A stretch of DNA of 64,000 bases from Pseudalkalibacillus hwajinpoensis (GCF_039851965.1 NZ_CP156674.1:1054001-1118000), one strand, 5' to 3'. Positions 42,406-51,957 are shown, counted from the stretch's first letter. Made by a program: numbers and translations. The notes: generated by a model from the sequence alone, not told the origin.

Positions 42406-44560
42406 AAGGCAGGACGATCGTCACAGTCGTGCCCATTTCCCTTTCACTATTAAACTCAATAAGGCCACCGTGTTCATGAATGATTTTGTAACAAACAACT
42501 AAACCAAGCCCCGTACCGGCCTCTTTATTTGAGAAAAATGGTTCTCCCAAGTGCTTTAGACGTTCTTTTGATATGCCTACTCCCTGATCAGATATGATAA
42601 TCGAAACAAAGGTATCAGTCATGGTTGTTGTAATGGATAAGAGGCCCCCATTCGGCATGGATTCGATTCCGTTTTTAATGATGTTCATTAACACCTGCTT
42701 GATCTGGTTTCTTTCACAATACACCCCTTTAGGTAAATGGTTGAAAACTGTCTGAATATCGACGTTATTCATTCGTGCTTGGGTTTCCATAATTGCGAGC
42801 GTATTACGAATCAGTTCATTTAGATCCGTTTGCTGATATGTGACAGCTTGGGGCTTAGCGAGTGATAAAAACTCCGTTATGATGTCTTCAATCCTTACCA
42901 TTTCAGACAACATTAGCTCCTGGATCTCAGGGTTAATCTTGTCTTTATACAGTTGAATAAAGCCTTTTACTGCGGTTAGCGGATTTCGTACTTCATGTGC
43001 GACTGCTGCTGATAGTTGCCCAATGGCAGATAGTTTTTCAGAACGCATTAAAAGCTCTTCTGTTCGCTTTCGGTCACTGATATCTCGTGTAATGGCCGAG
43101 ATCGCGGCTAAGTTTCCGTGTTCATCTTGAATCGGAGAATACGTTACACTTACCTCTATTAAGCTTCCATCCTTGTGTTTGCGAATTGATTGGAAATCTA
43201 TGATTCCCTTTCCTTCTATCACGGTTTCGAAAATCTCTTTGGCCTCATCTACATTATCCGCCGGATATAAATTTGCCATGGATTTTGGCACGTCGCTGTC
43301 GGTATATCCATAGAGACGTTTAAAAGCTGGATTTGTTTTAATGATTTCACCATTTAAATTAATGACTGATATCCCATCAGCGCTATTTAAAAATATGGAT
43401 TCCAACAACTCAGTTGTCTCTTTAAGGTCTTCCTCCACTTTTTTACGGGAGGAAATATCTCGGCCGATGGCGATTAAATATTTTGGTTCTCCACTTAAAG
43501 AAAATCCAGGCGCTTTGACGATTTCAAATGTGAGTTCTTCTCCATTTTCTTTTTTGAGTTTGTACTCATACTGAATTTTTGATTTTTTATCCCAGGCAAC
43601 GTAGTCAGTTACTGTATTATCACTTAAAAGTCGATTTGAATCGATATCACCGCATCCGATTTCGTCACACGTTTTCCCTTTATAGTCTTCTTTTTCTAAG
43701 TTAAAAATTTCCTTACTATACTGATTCATTTCTAATACACGGCCGTTATAATCCTTGAAAATCACAAACTCAGGAATTGAATCAATGAGAGACCTAAGCT
43801 GCTCTTCTTGTTCAATCGCTTCTTTTTGGGCACACTTATAGGCACTAACATCTTTGAAAATGTTGTAAACCCCAATGATTGAACTGTTTACCTTAATTGG
43901 TATGGTTTTTACCTGGAGATAAATAAGCTCCCCATTTTTATGATTGATGTATGTTTCATAGACGTGAGCTTTCCCGATCAGGGCTTTTTTTAGGTAGTGC
44001 TTTATTTTGATTAGTTCTTCAAATGGAAAATGTCTTTCATAGGTAAGCGCGATTTCCTTTTCCGAATAGCCAATCATATTTTGAAGGGCCTGATTGATTC
44101 CAGTAATACGCCCTGTTTGATCAACCGTTACAATTCCATCAGAGTTTTCTTTAATTAGAGAATCATGCTTTTGTTGTAGTTCTTGAAGTTGGCTTCGAAC
44201 AGAGACGTGGTGGGTAGCCTCCTCATCCGGTGTTTGCGTCTTATGAATAATAAAGAGGATTTGGTTTTTGCCAAGGCGTGTGAGGCGAACGTTTTGCTTA
44301 CATGGAGAATGGTTAGGGCATAAAGTTACTTCTACGGTTTCTCCATCCCTGGAGTGTTGAATATTCGCTAAATAATCACTTAATTGTTTTTTACTCAAGG
44401 AATGCCATAGGCTGCAAATATTACAGGACGAATCCGTACTATATTGATTAATCAATTTTTTCCCTTCCGCATTATGATAGATGATTGTGCCTTGTGGTGT
44501 AACGATAAGTATTGGCAAAGGGATGTGATCATAATAGGTATGGTGCGTTTCTATGTTCAT
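42377..44560 (-). CDS. Multi-PAS sensor histidine kinase (sporulation-kinase-like)
   Basis: 727 residues, no membrane segment. Four PAS domains (about 8-105 with CNICSLWHS and CPNHSPC cysteine pairs, 130-250, 260-385, 395-505), then HisKA with phospho-acceptor His in LSAAVAHEVRNPLTAVKGF (~525) and a HATPase with NIIKNGIESM, DQGVGISKE and GTGLGLVVCYKIIHEHGG. It resembles KinA/KinE-type cytosolic kinases that feed the sporulation phosphorelay. There is no response regulator nearby, which also fits an orphan kinase. ATG at 44560 with GGAGG. The last codons run into the TPP-enzyme remnant. Confidence 0.9.
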   Translation of the reverse strand: MNIETHHTYYDHIPLPILIVTPQGTIIYHNAEGKKLINQYSTDSSCNICSLWHSLSKKQLSDYLANIQHSRDGETVEVTLCPNHSPCKQNVRLTRLGKNQILFIIHKTQTPDEEATHHVSVRSQLQELQQKHDSLIKENSDGIVTVDQTGRITGINQALQNMIGYSEKEIALTYERHFPFEELIKIKHYLKKALIGKAHVYETYINHKNGELIYLQVKTIPIKVNSSIIGVYNIFKDVSAYKCAQKEAIEQEEQLRSLIDSIPEFVIFKDYNGRVLEMNQYSKEIFNLEKEDYKGKTCDEIGCGDIDSNRLLSDNTVTDYVAWDKKSKIQYEYKLKKENGEELTFEIVKAPGFSLSGEPKYLIAIGRDISSRKKVEEDLKETTELLESIFLNSADGISVINLNGEIIKTNPAFKRLYGYTDSDVPKSMANLYPADNVDEAKEIFETVIEGKGIIDFQSIRKHKDGSLIEVSVTYSPIQDEHGNLAAISAITRDISDRKRTEELLMRSEKLSAIGQLSAAVAHEVRNPLTAVKGFIQLYKDKINPEIQELMLSEMVRIEDIITEFLSLAKPQAVTYQQTDLNELIRNTLAIMETQARMNNVDIQTVFNHLPKGVYCERNQIKQVLMNIIKNGIESMPNGGLLSITTTMTDTFVSIIISDQGVGISKERLKHLGEPFFSNKEAGTGLGLVVCYKIIHEHGGLIEFNSEREMGTTVTIVLPFLAPKSKFT

Positions 44561-44833
44561 TTTCGTTCCTCCACTATTGTTTGCTTGTTCTATTATTATC
44601 ACATATACCCTCTTTTTTGACTTAGAACCTTTACGTCAATATTTATCAGTAAAGGTGTTAGGGATCCTGTTTAATAAATTGATCTCAACAAGCTGTTTGT
44701 TAGCTGGATAAGGTGAGATTCTTCAATTGAATATATGGTTTTATCGGATATGAGTAGTCGATCAATATACTCATATCATTACTTCCAAATGTACTTTTCC
44801 GATTTACTTATATTTTTACTGACATTAAAAAGC

Positions 44834-44865
44834 AAAAAGGACTCGTCAATCGACGAGTCCTTTTT
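44834..44865 (-). terminator. Terminator of the alkD-like remnant
   Basis: AAAAAGGACTCGTC/GACGAGTCCTTTTT perfect 14-bp stem with a four-base loop; A/T tracts allow use from both sides. Confidence 0.85.
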
Positions 44866-44929
44866 AATTTCAGGGGCTTGATCATCTGAATATTCCATTA
44901 AAGCTCTCCGATATTTGAAGGGCTTTAGT

Positions 44930-45560
44930 TTAACATCTAACATATTTGCGTTTGAAACCAAGCTTTCCTTTATCTACTTCCTTTTGAATACTCTCAGAAG
45001 CGAGCAGGAAACGACTTTTTTTCTTGCCTTTGACTTCTACTGATCCTACTGCATTTGCTGTCTCGACCGCTTTATTATGGAGTGGCAAATAGGAGATTCC
45101 TACTGTGTAGATAAAATTATTCATAGCAGCTTTTGTTCGATCAGGAGAATCGTGAATCGTCTTTTCCACCTGATCAAGCATACTATCCATCTTGCTTGCG
45201 TTAAATTCACCATCCGGACGATTACCCAAAAGCCAGCAGTAGCAACCCAGCCCGCTGACATTCTCAGTTCTTCATCGCTTGTAATCCATTTATCGGCAAC
45301 GTCTTATGCTATATCTGTTTCAGCTAAAGTTACTGCAACAACATATAAAAATACGCTCCATCCATCCACCACTCAAAATCCGCCTCGGTCATTGCTTTTG
45401 GGTCTGCAATTATGCCGGCAAAGTACATTGCGTCGTAGTTCCCTGTAGCATAAAGCTCCTCAGCCAAAGGTTGATTTTTTTTGATTTTCTTAGCGATTGG
45501 CTTCATATGGCCTGTCGCCACGCCAAAAAGCGGACTTCTATTAGTCGGAACAAGCGACAG
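44930..45560 (-). pseudogene. DNA alkylation repair protein (AlkD family), degraded
   Basis: Pieces in order: SPLFGVATGHMKPIAKKIKK, LAEELYATGNYDAMYFAGII, ADFEWWMDGAYFYML, then in a second frame VAVTLAETDIA, a TAA stop, VADKWITSDEELRMSAGW, and in a third frame WLLGNRPDGEFN, HDSPDRTKAAMNNFIYTVGI and GFKRKYVRC. All belong to one AlkD-like HEAT-repeat protein. There is no start codon, two or more frameshifts and one nonsense codon, so it is dead. Confidence 0.85.
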
Positions 45561-45577
45561 ATGGATAAAATGAATGC

Positions 45578-45823
45578 TTAGTTATTTTCGACTCTGTTTT
45601 TGTCATCTTTTATCACTTTCACTATTCCATTGATATTACGTATTACTTTAAAAAGCCCCACAACAGAAGATATAATGAACAAACTCGTTGAAATTGAATC
45701 CATAAATATATCGCATTGGCTAATAACGAAACAATAAAGAAGTATCCACGCTATTAAGTCTACTATTTTGTTTGTAAGCTCTGATTTGAAAATATCACAA
45801 CGTCCTTTCAATAAATTGTGCAA
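45578..45823 (-). CDS. Small hydrophobic protein, unknown
   Basis: 81 residues with two hydrophobic segments (about 22-38 and 46-62) and a basic C-terminal tail (VIKDDKNRVENN). TTG start with GGGAG six bases before. It resembles no family I know. It lies between two other small or broken genes; moderate doubt that it is expressed. Confidence 0.45.
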   Translation of the reverse strand: MHNLLKGRCDIFKSELTNKIVDLIAWILLYCFVISQCDIFMDSISTSLFIISSVVGLFKVIRNINGIVKVIKDDKNRVENN

Positions 45824-45908
45824 CTATTGCTCCCATTTCTGGAGGATTGTATAAATTCAAATAAAACTTTAAAATTACTATCTACGATAAGTAGAGTTAG
45901 ACATATTG

Positions 45909-46088
45909 TTATCTTCTTCTATAATGATTAATTAAATAGCCTACTATTACAACTAAAAGAACTATAAGTCCCACAAAGAATAATGGTAAAGCTTCAGGAG
46001 CCTTTTCTGTTAAAATATATAAAATCCAAGCTGATGCTAAGTAAAGAACGAAAAAAATACTAATAACTCTTATTAATCTAATTACCAT
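45909..46088 (-). CDS. 59-residue small membrane protein
   Basis: Starts MVIRLIRVISIFFVLYLASA, then ALPLFFVGLIVLLVVIVGY and a LINHYRRR end: two membrane helices joined by a short TEKAPEA loop. A very good AAGGAGG lies seven bases before the ATG, which is why I call it despite the length. It is the typical small membrane protein of a Bacillus stress region; function unknown. Confidence 0.6.
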   Translation of the reverse strand: MVIRLIRVISIFFVLYLASAWILYILTEKAPEALPLFFVGLIVLLVVIVGYLINHYRRR

Positions 46089-46146
46089 TTGTTCCTCCTT
46101 AGATCGTAATTATGTAAAATCCTCTCGAAAATCAATTCTCGCTCCT

Positions 46147-46929
46147 CTATTGTGAAAGGGCGCTTCCTAGAAGAAGCATTAGATGATCAAAGAAGCAATT
46201 AAAAATCCGATGAGAATTACGATGCATAACTTTTTCCGTAATTATCGTTGTATTGTATGACGAATGCCCATAATATTTCGCATATATCTTAAAGAATTTT
46301 TTTCTGACCGTGTTTGAACTCATATGCTTGTCCGCTAAGGATTTCCCTACAAGTATCAGTAAAACGAATAGCCCCCCTTCTGTGAGTGCTATAAATGGAG
46401 GTCTCCCATCTTCAGAAAACTCATAGATCAATTCATCATGCTGGGCATTATAATGACACCATAATCGGTAATTGTGTATAAGATTTAGAGGCTCACTTTC
46501 AGCCAAGATATTTTCTCTAGAATAAGTGTGAGATATGTTACTTCCAAATATTATTGCACCTGCACTTTGTCCGAAAATAGTACCGCCACTCTCATAAAAC
46601 TGAATTAATATTTTATCAAAGTTGCTTTTCTTCAATGCTTTTAACAAAGTTAATGTACATCCTCCGCTAAAATAAACAGCTGAAAAATGTTTTAATTCAC
46701 TTAACGTCTTGTTTTTAAGTTCCGTCCACATCGTAATTGTACCAATACCTAAAGGATTAAAAATGCTTTGTACATATTTCAGACTAGTATCGTATGATCT
46801 AAAACCAGGATCACCTGCTAAAGGAATATAAAGGAGTGGCTTATCCTTATCAATAGACTTTACAAAATAATCATGTACTCTGAAGTTCTGTTCAACGTTA
46901 CCTCCGCCTGATAGTATTAAATTCCCCAT
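46147..46929 (-). CDS. S51-family peptidase E-like protein, C-terminus frameshifted
   Basis: 260 codons. Residues 1-190 fit the S51/class-I amidotransferase-like fold: NLILSGGGNVEQNFRVHDYF, YFSGGCTLTLLKALKK, the nucleophile serine in IFGQSAGAIIFGSNI near 130 and CHYNAQHDELIYEFSEDGRP near 170. After ALTEGG the sequence becomes foreign. The -1 frame instead gives IRFTDTCREILSGQAYEFKH and a stop at 46289. The switch is at a run of six G (46372-46377 on the plus strand as C), where seven would restore the frame. Either a recent mutation or a base-calling error. Confidence 0.75.
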   Translation of the reverse strand: MGNLILSGGGNVEQNFRVHDYFVKSIDKDKPLLYIPLAGDPGFRSYDTSLKYVQSIFNPLGIGTITMWTELKNKTLSELKHFSAVYFSGGCTLTLLKALKKSNFDKILIQFYESGGTIFGQSAGAIIFGSNISHTYSRENILAESEPLNLIHNYRLWCHYNAQHDELIYEFSEDGRPPFIALTEGGLFVLLILVGKSLADKHMSSNTVRKKFFKIYAKYYGHSSYNTTIITEKVMHRNSHRIFNCFFDHLMLLLGSALSQ

Positions 46930-47048
46930 ATCAATCCTCCACTGTATTTACCAATTGAGCGTTCTCAAAATCATTGATTTTTTCCGTAATTCTGTTCTGA
47001 ATCTGAGACAAATTGAGGGTGAGTACACTTGCGAATTTTCCTGTTATG

Positions 47049-47082
47049 CCTCCTTATCTTGAAGACTTGAAATCAAGATAAT
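47049..47082 (+). repeat. Intergenic repeat, copy e (tail part)
   Basis: CTTGAAGACTTGAAATCAAG then ATAAT; same tail as at 49597, 53144 and 54296. Confidence 0.5.
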
Positions 47083-47205
47083 TTGATAAGCATACATCAT
47101 TTTTTTATATAGTCCTTATTAACATCAAACTCCTATTTGCAAGTATTATGGAATAAGAATTGGACGACAATTAAGAAGGACAACGTTATACGCTGCCCTC
47201 TTTGA

Positions 47206-47913
47206 CTAATGATTCTTATTGATTTTCAGCATTGAATTTGCTCCTAATTGGAACTCATATGGAACCTTTATCTCTTTAACTGAGCATCCGTTTTCTTTCA
47301 GGTACTTCATTACTTTATCTAAATGCTCATATCTATTACCTTCCAGGTCAATTAAAGGAAAAATTCTTACCTCTTCTTTGGTAATTCTAAGTAATTCACT
47401 AAGCGTATCAATATGAAATTGAAAATCTAAACGGTCAGCATAAGTAAATAAGAAATGAGCAGATAAAAGAATGTCAAACTCCTTGTCTTTAAATGGGAGA
47501 GAAGGTAGACTAACCGGCATGTACCGTTCCCTATTCTCTTTCAGGTGTAGTGTACAATCATGTAGAGCTTGTTCCCTGTGTTCTTTTAAATTATTAATAT
47601 TTATAAAATAATCCCAAATATAGTTGCTTTTAGCCTTTTCCATATGCCTCATAGTATGTTTAATATCCTCTTGTCCTTTGTCTATAAGGTTCTCTACAGA
47701 ATGATCGTAGGCAATATCACAAGCTGTAATATTCAATCCTTTTGAATGACCGATTGCCGTAAAAGAACAAGCTCCGGCGGGACAATCCAAAATTTTCTTT
47801 CCTTCCAATTTTTCCTCTGAAAGTGAAAACATCTCCATGTACTCTTCAAATGTTCTACCGACAAAAATAATCTTGTCCAAATCTAATTTAGTCCTCGACT
47901 CAACTCTGCTCAT
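47206..47913 (-). CDS. Class I SAM-dependent methyltransferase
   Basis: 235 residues. Motif I is ILDCPAGACSFTAIGHSKGL with TACDIAYD after it (~42-70); motif post-II is FKDKEFDILLSAHFLFTYAD near 145; then LLRITKEEVRIFPLIDLEGN. The substrate is unknown. The Cys-Pro in motif I (usual form DxGxG) is characteristic of a subfamily of Firmicute methyltransferases. SD AGAGGTGAG. Confidence 0.85.
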   Translation of the reverse strand: MSRVESRTKLDLDKIIFVGRTFEEYMEMFSLSEEKLEGKKILDCPAGACSFTAIGHSKGLNITACDIAYDHSVENLIDKGQEDIKHTMRHMEKAKSNYIWDYFININNLKEHREQALHDCTLHLKENRERYMPVSLPSLPFKDKEFDILLSAHFLFTYADRLDFQFHIDTLSELLRITKEEVRIFPLIDLEGNRYEHLDKVMKYLKENGCSVKEIKVPYEFQLGANSMLKINKNH

Positions 47914-47998
47914 CTACACTCACCTCTTTTTAAGATGTTTTCTTATATAATTTTCAAGTTTCTTATTAAATAAACCAATGTCACAAGCATTTACCCAA

Positions 47999-48145
47999 TT
48001 ATTTTCTTGTTGGAATTGTTCCACATAAAACTGGGTGGAAGGGTTTTTAATCATTCATAATATGCAGCTCATTAATTGCCGTATATGTTCTTATCTGTTT
48101 ATCACTACCAGTTTTCATTGCTTCAAATAAATCAATGAATACCAC
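47999..48145 (-). pseudogene. DUF4269-like nucleotidyltransferase, N-terminal remnant
   Basis: VVFIDLFEAMKTGSDKQIRT, TAINELHIMND, stop, then KPFHPVLCGTIPTRK. This follows the DUF4269 start (…NEKQRRAYRVLxELxIM, PYHPVLCGTIPIGID). A nonsense codon splits it and everything after the first strand is missing. SD AAGGAGGAAG remains. Confidence 0.5.
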
Positions 48146-48206
48146 CTTCCTCCTTACGATGATTTAATCTTAGAATCCTCTTATTCTGTTTATTAGTACA
48201 AACCTC

Positions 48207-48320
48207 TAATACCAATTATTTCAAATTAGTATGAATAACTCAATCTTTTGTTTCAAATAAAAGGAGCATATCTTATTATAGATAAGCTCACTTATGTGGA
48301 AGGCTCGATATCAAGATAAG
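48207..48320 (+). repeat. Intergenic repeat, copy b (long form)
   Basis: TAATACCAATTATTTCAAA lead, GGAGCATATC...GATAAGCTC hairpin (48263-48289), then GGCTCGATATCAAGATAAG. Confidence 0.55.
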
Positions 48321-48448
48321 CCTATTTATATGGAGTACCTTGTATGCTTTGGCCTCTTTCTGTTTGAGTAAAAATGTATAGGAAACTCCATGGATGAACT
48401 GAAGCTAATCTAAAAATGGAATCGACTTCCCCAAAATACTAGAACAGA

Positions 48449-48796
48449 TTAAAAAACTCCATTTTCATTAGGAGAATTTTTTGGTATCGGTTGACCTAAA
48501 TCCCACAATTCAACAATTTGATTATCTTGAAAACGGAAGATATGGACAACGGCCACTCCTCGGTCTTCCGGATTTTGTTTTATATGTGAGTGAACTGCAA
48601 TTAAATCTCTCTCTTCAATAGCAAGCTTAACCTTAAATGTTTTGTCAGGGTTATTTGATGCATCCTCTTCCATTGCTAACATAAGTGAATCTGAATCCCC
48701 ACGAAAAAAAGGGTTGTGGTGGAAGAAACGAGGACCTATATAATTTCGATAGGCTTCCCTTACTTTCCCTGAAGCAACAAGTTGTAGAAAAGACAC
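48449..48796 (-). CDS. SnoaL-like / NTF2-fold protein
   Basis: 115 codons from a GTG: SFLQLVASGKVREAYRNYIG, RFFHHNPFFRGD near 25 and VVHIFRFQDNQIVELWDLGQ near 85, the SnoaL/ester-cyclase-like family. The family start (NKEIAVSFLQL) is present seven codons upstream in frame but without a start codon (CTC TCC AAC), and neither start has a ribosome site. The gene may have lost its start and be silent. Confidence 0.7.
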   Translation of the reverse strand: MSFLQLVASGKVREAYRNYIGPRFFHHNPFFRGDSDSLMLAMEEDASNNPDKTFKVKLAIEERDLIAVHSHIKQNPEDRGVAVVHIFRFQDNQIVELWDLGQPIPKNSPNENGVF

Positions 48797-48945
48797 TGCT
48801 ATTTCTTTGTTGGAGAGCGGAGCCTCATTTTGCTGGCTTGGATCTAGACAATTTATTATCTAAAAGAAATATCAGATATCTAGATTTACTATACTCTACT
48901 TCCCTAAACCTCACCAGATAAGCGCCCGTTAATTCAAGTATTGTA

Positions 48946-49422
48946 TTACTCAAGCTCCTCTGGTGAGGGAGGCTCAAAGATTTGCATCCACTCCTTAAGT
49001 TTAGTTTTGGGTATAATAAAAGTCGCATCTGGTTTCTGGACATTTCTAGTCCTTAAACGTTCAAATAGCACCTCTTCTGATACATCATTGAAATGGAGTT
49101 TAAAGTCACTTCCTAGCTCCTTGGCACGAGAACGAAACTCATCCCGTTCACTTCTACTCCAGAATCCAAAATCTAGAATAACATCAACACCAAGAACTAA
49201 AACTCTAGCAGCAACTTCCCACATTTGAGATTCCATTGCATCATGTCTAGCATCATGTATTGCCTCGTCCGATTCCGTCATGTTATAACCGAAATCATGA
49301 CCTAACCGTGTATGCCATTCATCGGGAGTAAGTCGAAGTGCGGAATATTTTTTTTCAAGTTTCTTAGCAAGGGTAGTCTTACCACTACAAGGGAGACCGA
49401 CCATTAAATGAAGGGTTGCCAT
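48946..49422 (-). CDS. P-loop kinase (AAA_33 / zeta-toxin-like)
   Basis: 158 residues. Walker A LMVGLPCSGKTTLAKKLEKK at the N-terminus, LTPDEWHTRLG near 33, VLGVDVILDFGFWSRSERDE near 75 and an R-rich lid region VLFERLRTRN. It is one of the small ATP kinases commonly found in Bacillus resistance and stress regions; a phosphotransferase on a small molecule or antibiotic is possible. SD AAAGGAGATGG. Substrate unknown. Confidence 0.82.
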   Translation of the reverse strand: MATLHLMVGLPCSGKTTLAKKLEKKYSALRLTPDEWHTRLGHDFGYNMTESDEAIHDARHDAMESQMWEVAARVLVLGVDVILDFGFWSRSERDEFRSRAKELGSDFKLHFNDVSEEVLFERLRTRNVQKPDATFIIPKTKLKEWMQIFEPPSPEELE

Positions 49423-49589
49423 GTTATACCATCTCCTTTTCTTAATAATAAATATACAACATTCTTAAATTAACCAGCTCCGTTAGTTTATTTTAATTCC
49501 TTAAATGTTCTCCACTTGTTTTTTCCAATAAATAAGATCAGTTTTTTAGTCTTCAAAAATTAATAAAGGAACAAACCTTTGTTCCAGGT

Positions 49590-49630
49590 TTGCCCCCAAT
49601 AATGGAAGACTTGAAGTCAAGATATTACAC
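49590..49630 (+). repeat. Intergenic repeat, copy f (tail part)
   Basis: TGCCCCCAATAATGGAAGAC then TTGAAGTCAAGATATTACAC. Confidence 0.5.
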
Positions 49631-49753
49631 GCTATTAAGCTGATCAAAACAAGTCCCCATACTCTCTTCCTACACTATAGAGTATGGTTCTGGAATATTA
49701 GACGTATGGGCGCTTGTCTAATTAAAGGTTATTACCGTGTTCATCTTCCCTCT

Positions 49754-49948
49754 TTACGTTGGAGACGAAACGACTGGTCGCACGTTTTTCAATGATGCTT
49801 TATAAGGAACCTTCATAACACCTTTTTCTGTAATAATGCCTGAAATCAGTTCGTTCGGTGTAATATCGAAAGATGGATAATGAGCGTTCGTGCCTTCTGG
49901 TGCGATCGCTCGATTTTGAAATGATGTGATCTCTGAAGCATCCCTCAC
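49754..49948 (-). pseudogene. C-terminal fragment of an MtnA/eIF-2B-like isomerase
   Basis: RAIAPEGTNAHYPSFDITPN then ELISGIITEKGVMKVPYKAS is the end of 5-thioribose-1-phosphate isomerase-like proteins (…FDVTPxxLIxAIITEKG). Only ~64 codons remain; a CACGTG palindrome lies where the rest should be. Confidence 0.6.
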
Positions 49949-49965
49949 GCTGCAACATCAGAATA

Positions 49966-49993
49966 AAGGGGTCAGGCACGTGCCTGACCCCTT
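49966..49993. repeat. CACGTG palindrome, copy 5 (CAGG variant)
   Basis: Perfect 28-bp palindrome with core GGTCAGGCACGTGCCTGACC. Downstream of usp and the sulP remnant on the minus strand. Confidence 0.65.
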
Positions 49994-50073
49994 AGGTACA
50001 AAATGGTGATATCATTCAGATATTAGGCTACATATAGGGGAGATTCCCTCTCAATAAAGTTGTATCTGCCACT

Positions 50074-50493
50074 TTATTTCACAATCAATACAGGACAATT
50101 GGCTCGTTTGGCAACTTTGTGACTGACACTCCCCAACACAAATTCTTGTAATCCGTTTAGTCCACGGCTCCCGATGATTACAATATCAAACTGGTTCTCA
50201 TTCGCATACTTCACGATTACTGGCCCAGGTTCACCACGTAATACTTTTAGTTCATACGATACACCTGCTTCTTTCGCAATTCGCTCCACTTCACTCACCT
50301 GATCTTTACGAGAATCATTCACATCGGCTGAATTCCAATGTGTCAGAACATCGCTTTTCGCTCGATCTGCATCGACAACATACACAACCATAAGCTTAGA
50401 TCCCGCTGAACATTTCGCAATATTGACAGCATTTTCTGCAGCTCGCTTAGAATGTTCTGATCCATCGGTTGCGAGTAAGATCTTTTGGTACAT
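50074..50493 (-). CDS. Universal stress protein (UspA family)
   Basis: 139 residues, full Usp fold: KILLATDGSEHSKRAAENAV at the start and the ATP-binding GSRGLNGLQEFVLGSVSHKV with CPVLIVK at the end. It starts 15 bases after the sulP stop, so it is co-transcribed; Usp and SulP genes are often paired. SD GGGGGGAAA. Confidence 0.93.
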   Translation of the reverse strand: MYQKILLATDGSEHSKRAAENAVNIAKCSAGSKLMVVYVVDADRAKSDVLTHWNSADVNDSRKDQVSEVERIAKEAGVSYELKVLRGEPGPVIVKYANENQFDIVIIGSRGLNGLQEFVLGSVSHKVAKRANCPVLIVK

Positions 50494-50508
50494 AGTGGTT
50501 TCCCCCCA

Positions 50509-51957
50509 TTAATGTGATCCCAACTTATTTGCTAACTTCCCTACTAATTCGTTACTATCCTCATTCAACCCTGTAACGGTTACTTGTTTTCCGTTTGATT
50601 TAAATTTAGAAACAATCTTATCCACTGCAACGACAGCAGAATCGTCCCATATATGTGAACCACTTAAGTTGATTTCAACCTTTTGAACGTCAACATCATA
50701 TTGAAATTGATCAAGAAGTTCTGTTACAGAAGCAAAGAAAAGCTCTCCGTAAATCGAATAGAAAATCTTCCCTTCTTTTCTTACTTCCTCAACACGTACT
50801 CGAGATATTTTGGAAACGAAGAAAACGGAACTTAAGATAATGCCAGCAAATACGCCAACGGCTAAATTGTGTGTTAACACGACGGTTATGACCGTAATGA
50901 TCATAACTGCGGCATCCGTTCTAGGTACTAAATGAATTGTGCGAATCGAATTCCAATCAAACGTACTGAATGCTACCATAATCATTACCCCAGCTAATGC
51001 AGCCATGGGAATTTGAACGACAATATCACCTAATACCACAATTAAAAATATGAGAAAGACTCCGGCAACAAGTGACGAAAGTCTTCCTCTTCCGCCTGAT
51101 TTTATATTAATAATCGATTGCCCAATCATGGCACAACCTGCCATCCCTCCGAAGAAACCCGTGATTATATTTGCGATTCCCTGTCCTCTGCTTTCTCTAT
51201 TTTTATTGCTGTTTGTGTCGGTCGAATCATCCACAATGGAAGCGGTTAGTAGGGATTCCAACAACCCGACAATGGCAAGTGCAATAGAATATGGGAAAAT
51301 AATGAGAAGTGTTTCGAAGCTAAGTGGTATTTTCGGAATAAGAAAAATGGGAAGCGTTCGTGAAATGGATCCCATATCCCCTACTGCCCGAATATCGAAA
51401 TTCATCACAATCGTTACGATGGTCACAAAGGCAATCGCAACCAGGGTTGAAGGTACGGCATTTGTGACATATGGAAACAAATAGATGAACGCTAACGTGA
51501 CCCCAACCAATACATACATAACCCACGACTCGTCAATAAAATGTTCGAGCTGAGAAGTGAAAATTAGAATGGCCAGAGCGTTAACGAAGCCTACCATGAC
51601 AGACCTGGGGATGAACTTCATGTATCGAGCTAACTTAAACAGTCCGAATATCACTTGAATGATACCCGTTAAGATTGTTGCTGCGAATAAGTACTGAAGA
51701 CCATATTCGGCTACTAGGTCAATAAACAATCAGGCCATAGCTCCTGTAGCAGCTGAAATCATTCCTGGTCTACCACCAACAAATGAAATCGTTACCGCCA
51801 TTGTAAAAGAAGCATATAAGCCAATCATTGGGTCAACTCCTGCGATGATTGAGAATGCAATCGCTTCAGGAATTAAGGCAAGTGCCACTACCAATCCAGA
51901 TAAAATGTCACCTTTTATATTGCCAAACCACGACTCTCGATAGGTGGATTGATTCAA
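50509..51957 (-). pseudogene. SulP anion permease interrupted by an in-frame TGA
   Basis: Codons before the stop: SWFGNIKGDILSGLVVALAL, IPEAIAFSIIAGVDPMIGLY, GGRPGMISAATGAMA. After TGA (51730-51732), in the same frame: LFIDLVAEYGLQYLFAATIL, the rest of the ~10 membrane segments and a STAS domain (~300-400, KVEINLSGSHIWDDSAVVAV). Without the stop it would be ~482 residues and a normal SulP (bicarbonate/sulfate) transporter. One base change would restore it. A GTG/TTG restart downstream is possible but would lack the first three helices. Confidence 0.8.

Noticed and set aside
48825..49043. 72-codon minus-strand frame between the kinase-like and SnoaL genes
   Set aside because: It overlaps the P-loop kinase end in another frame and has no SD or family match.
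13241..49993. Repeated palindromes considered as a CRISPR-like array
   Set aside because: Copies are kilobases apart with no spacers or cas genes; position at gene ends fits terminators.
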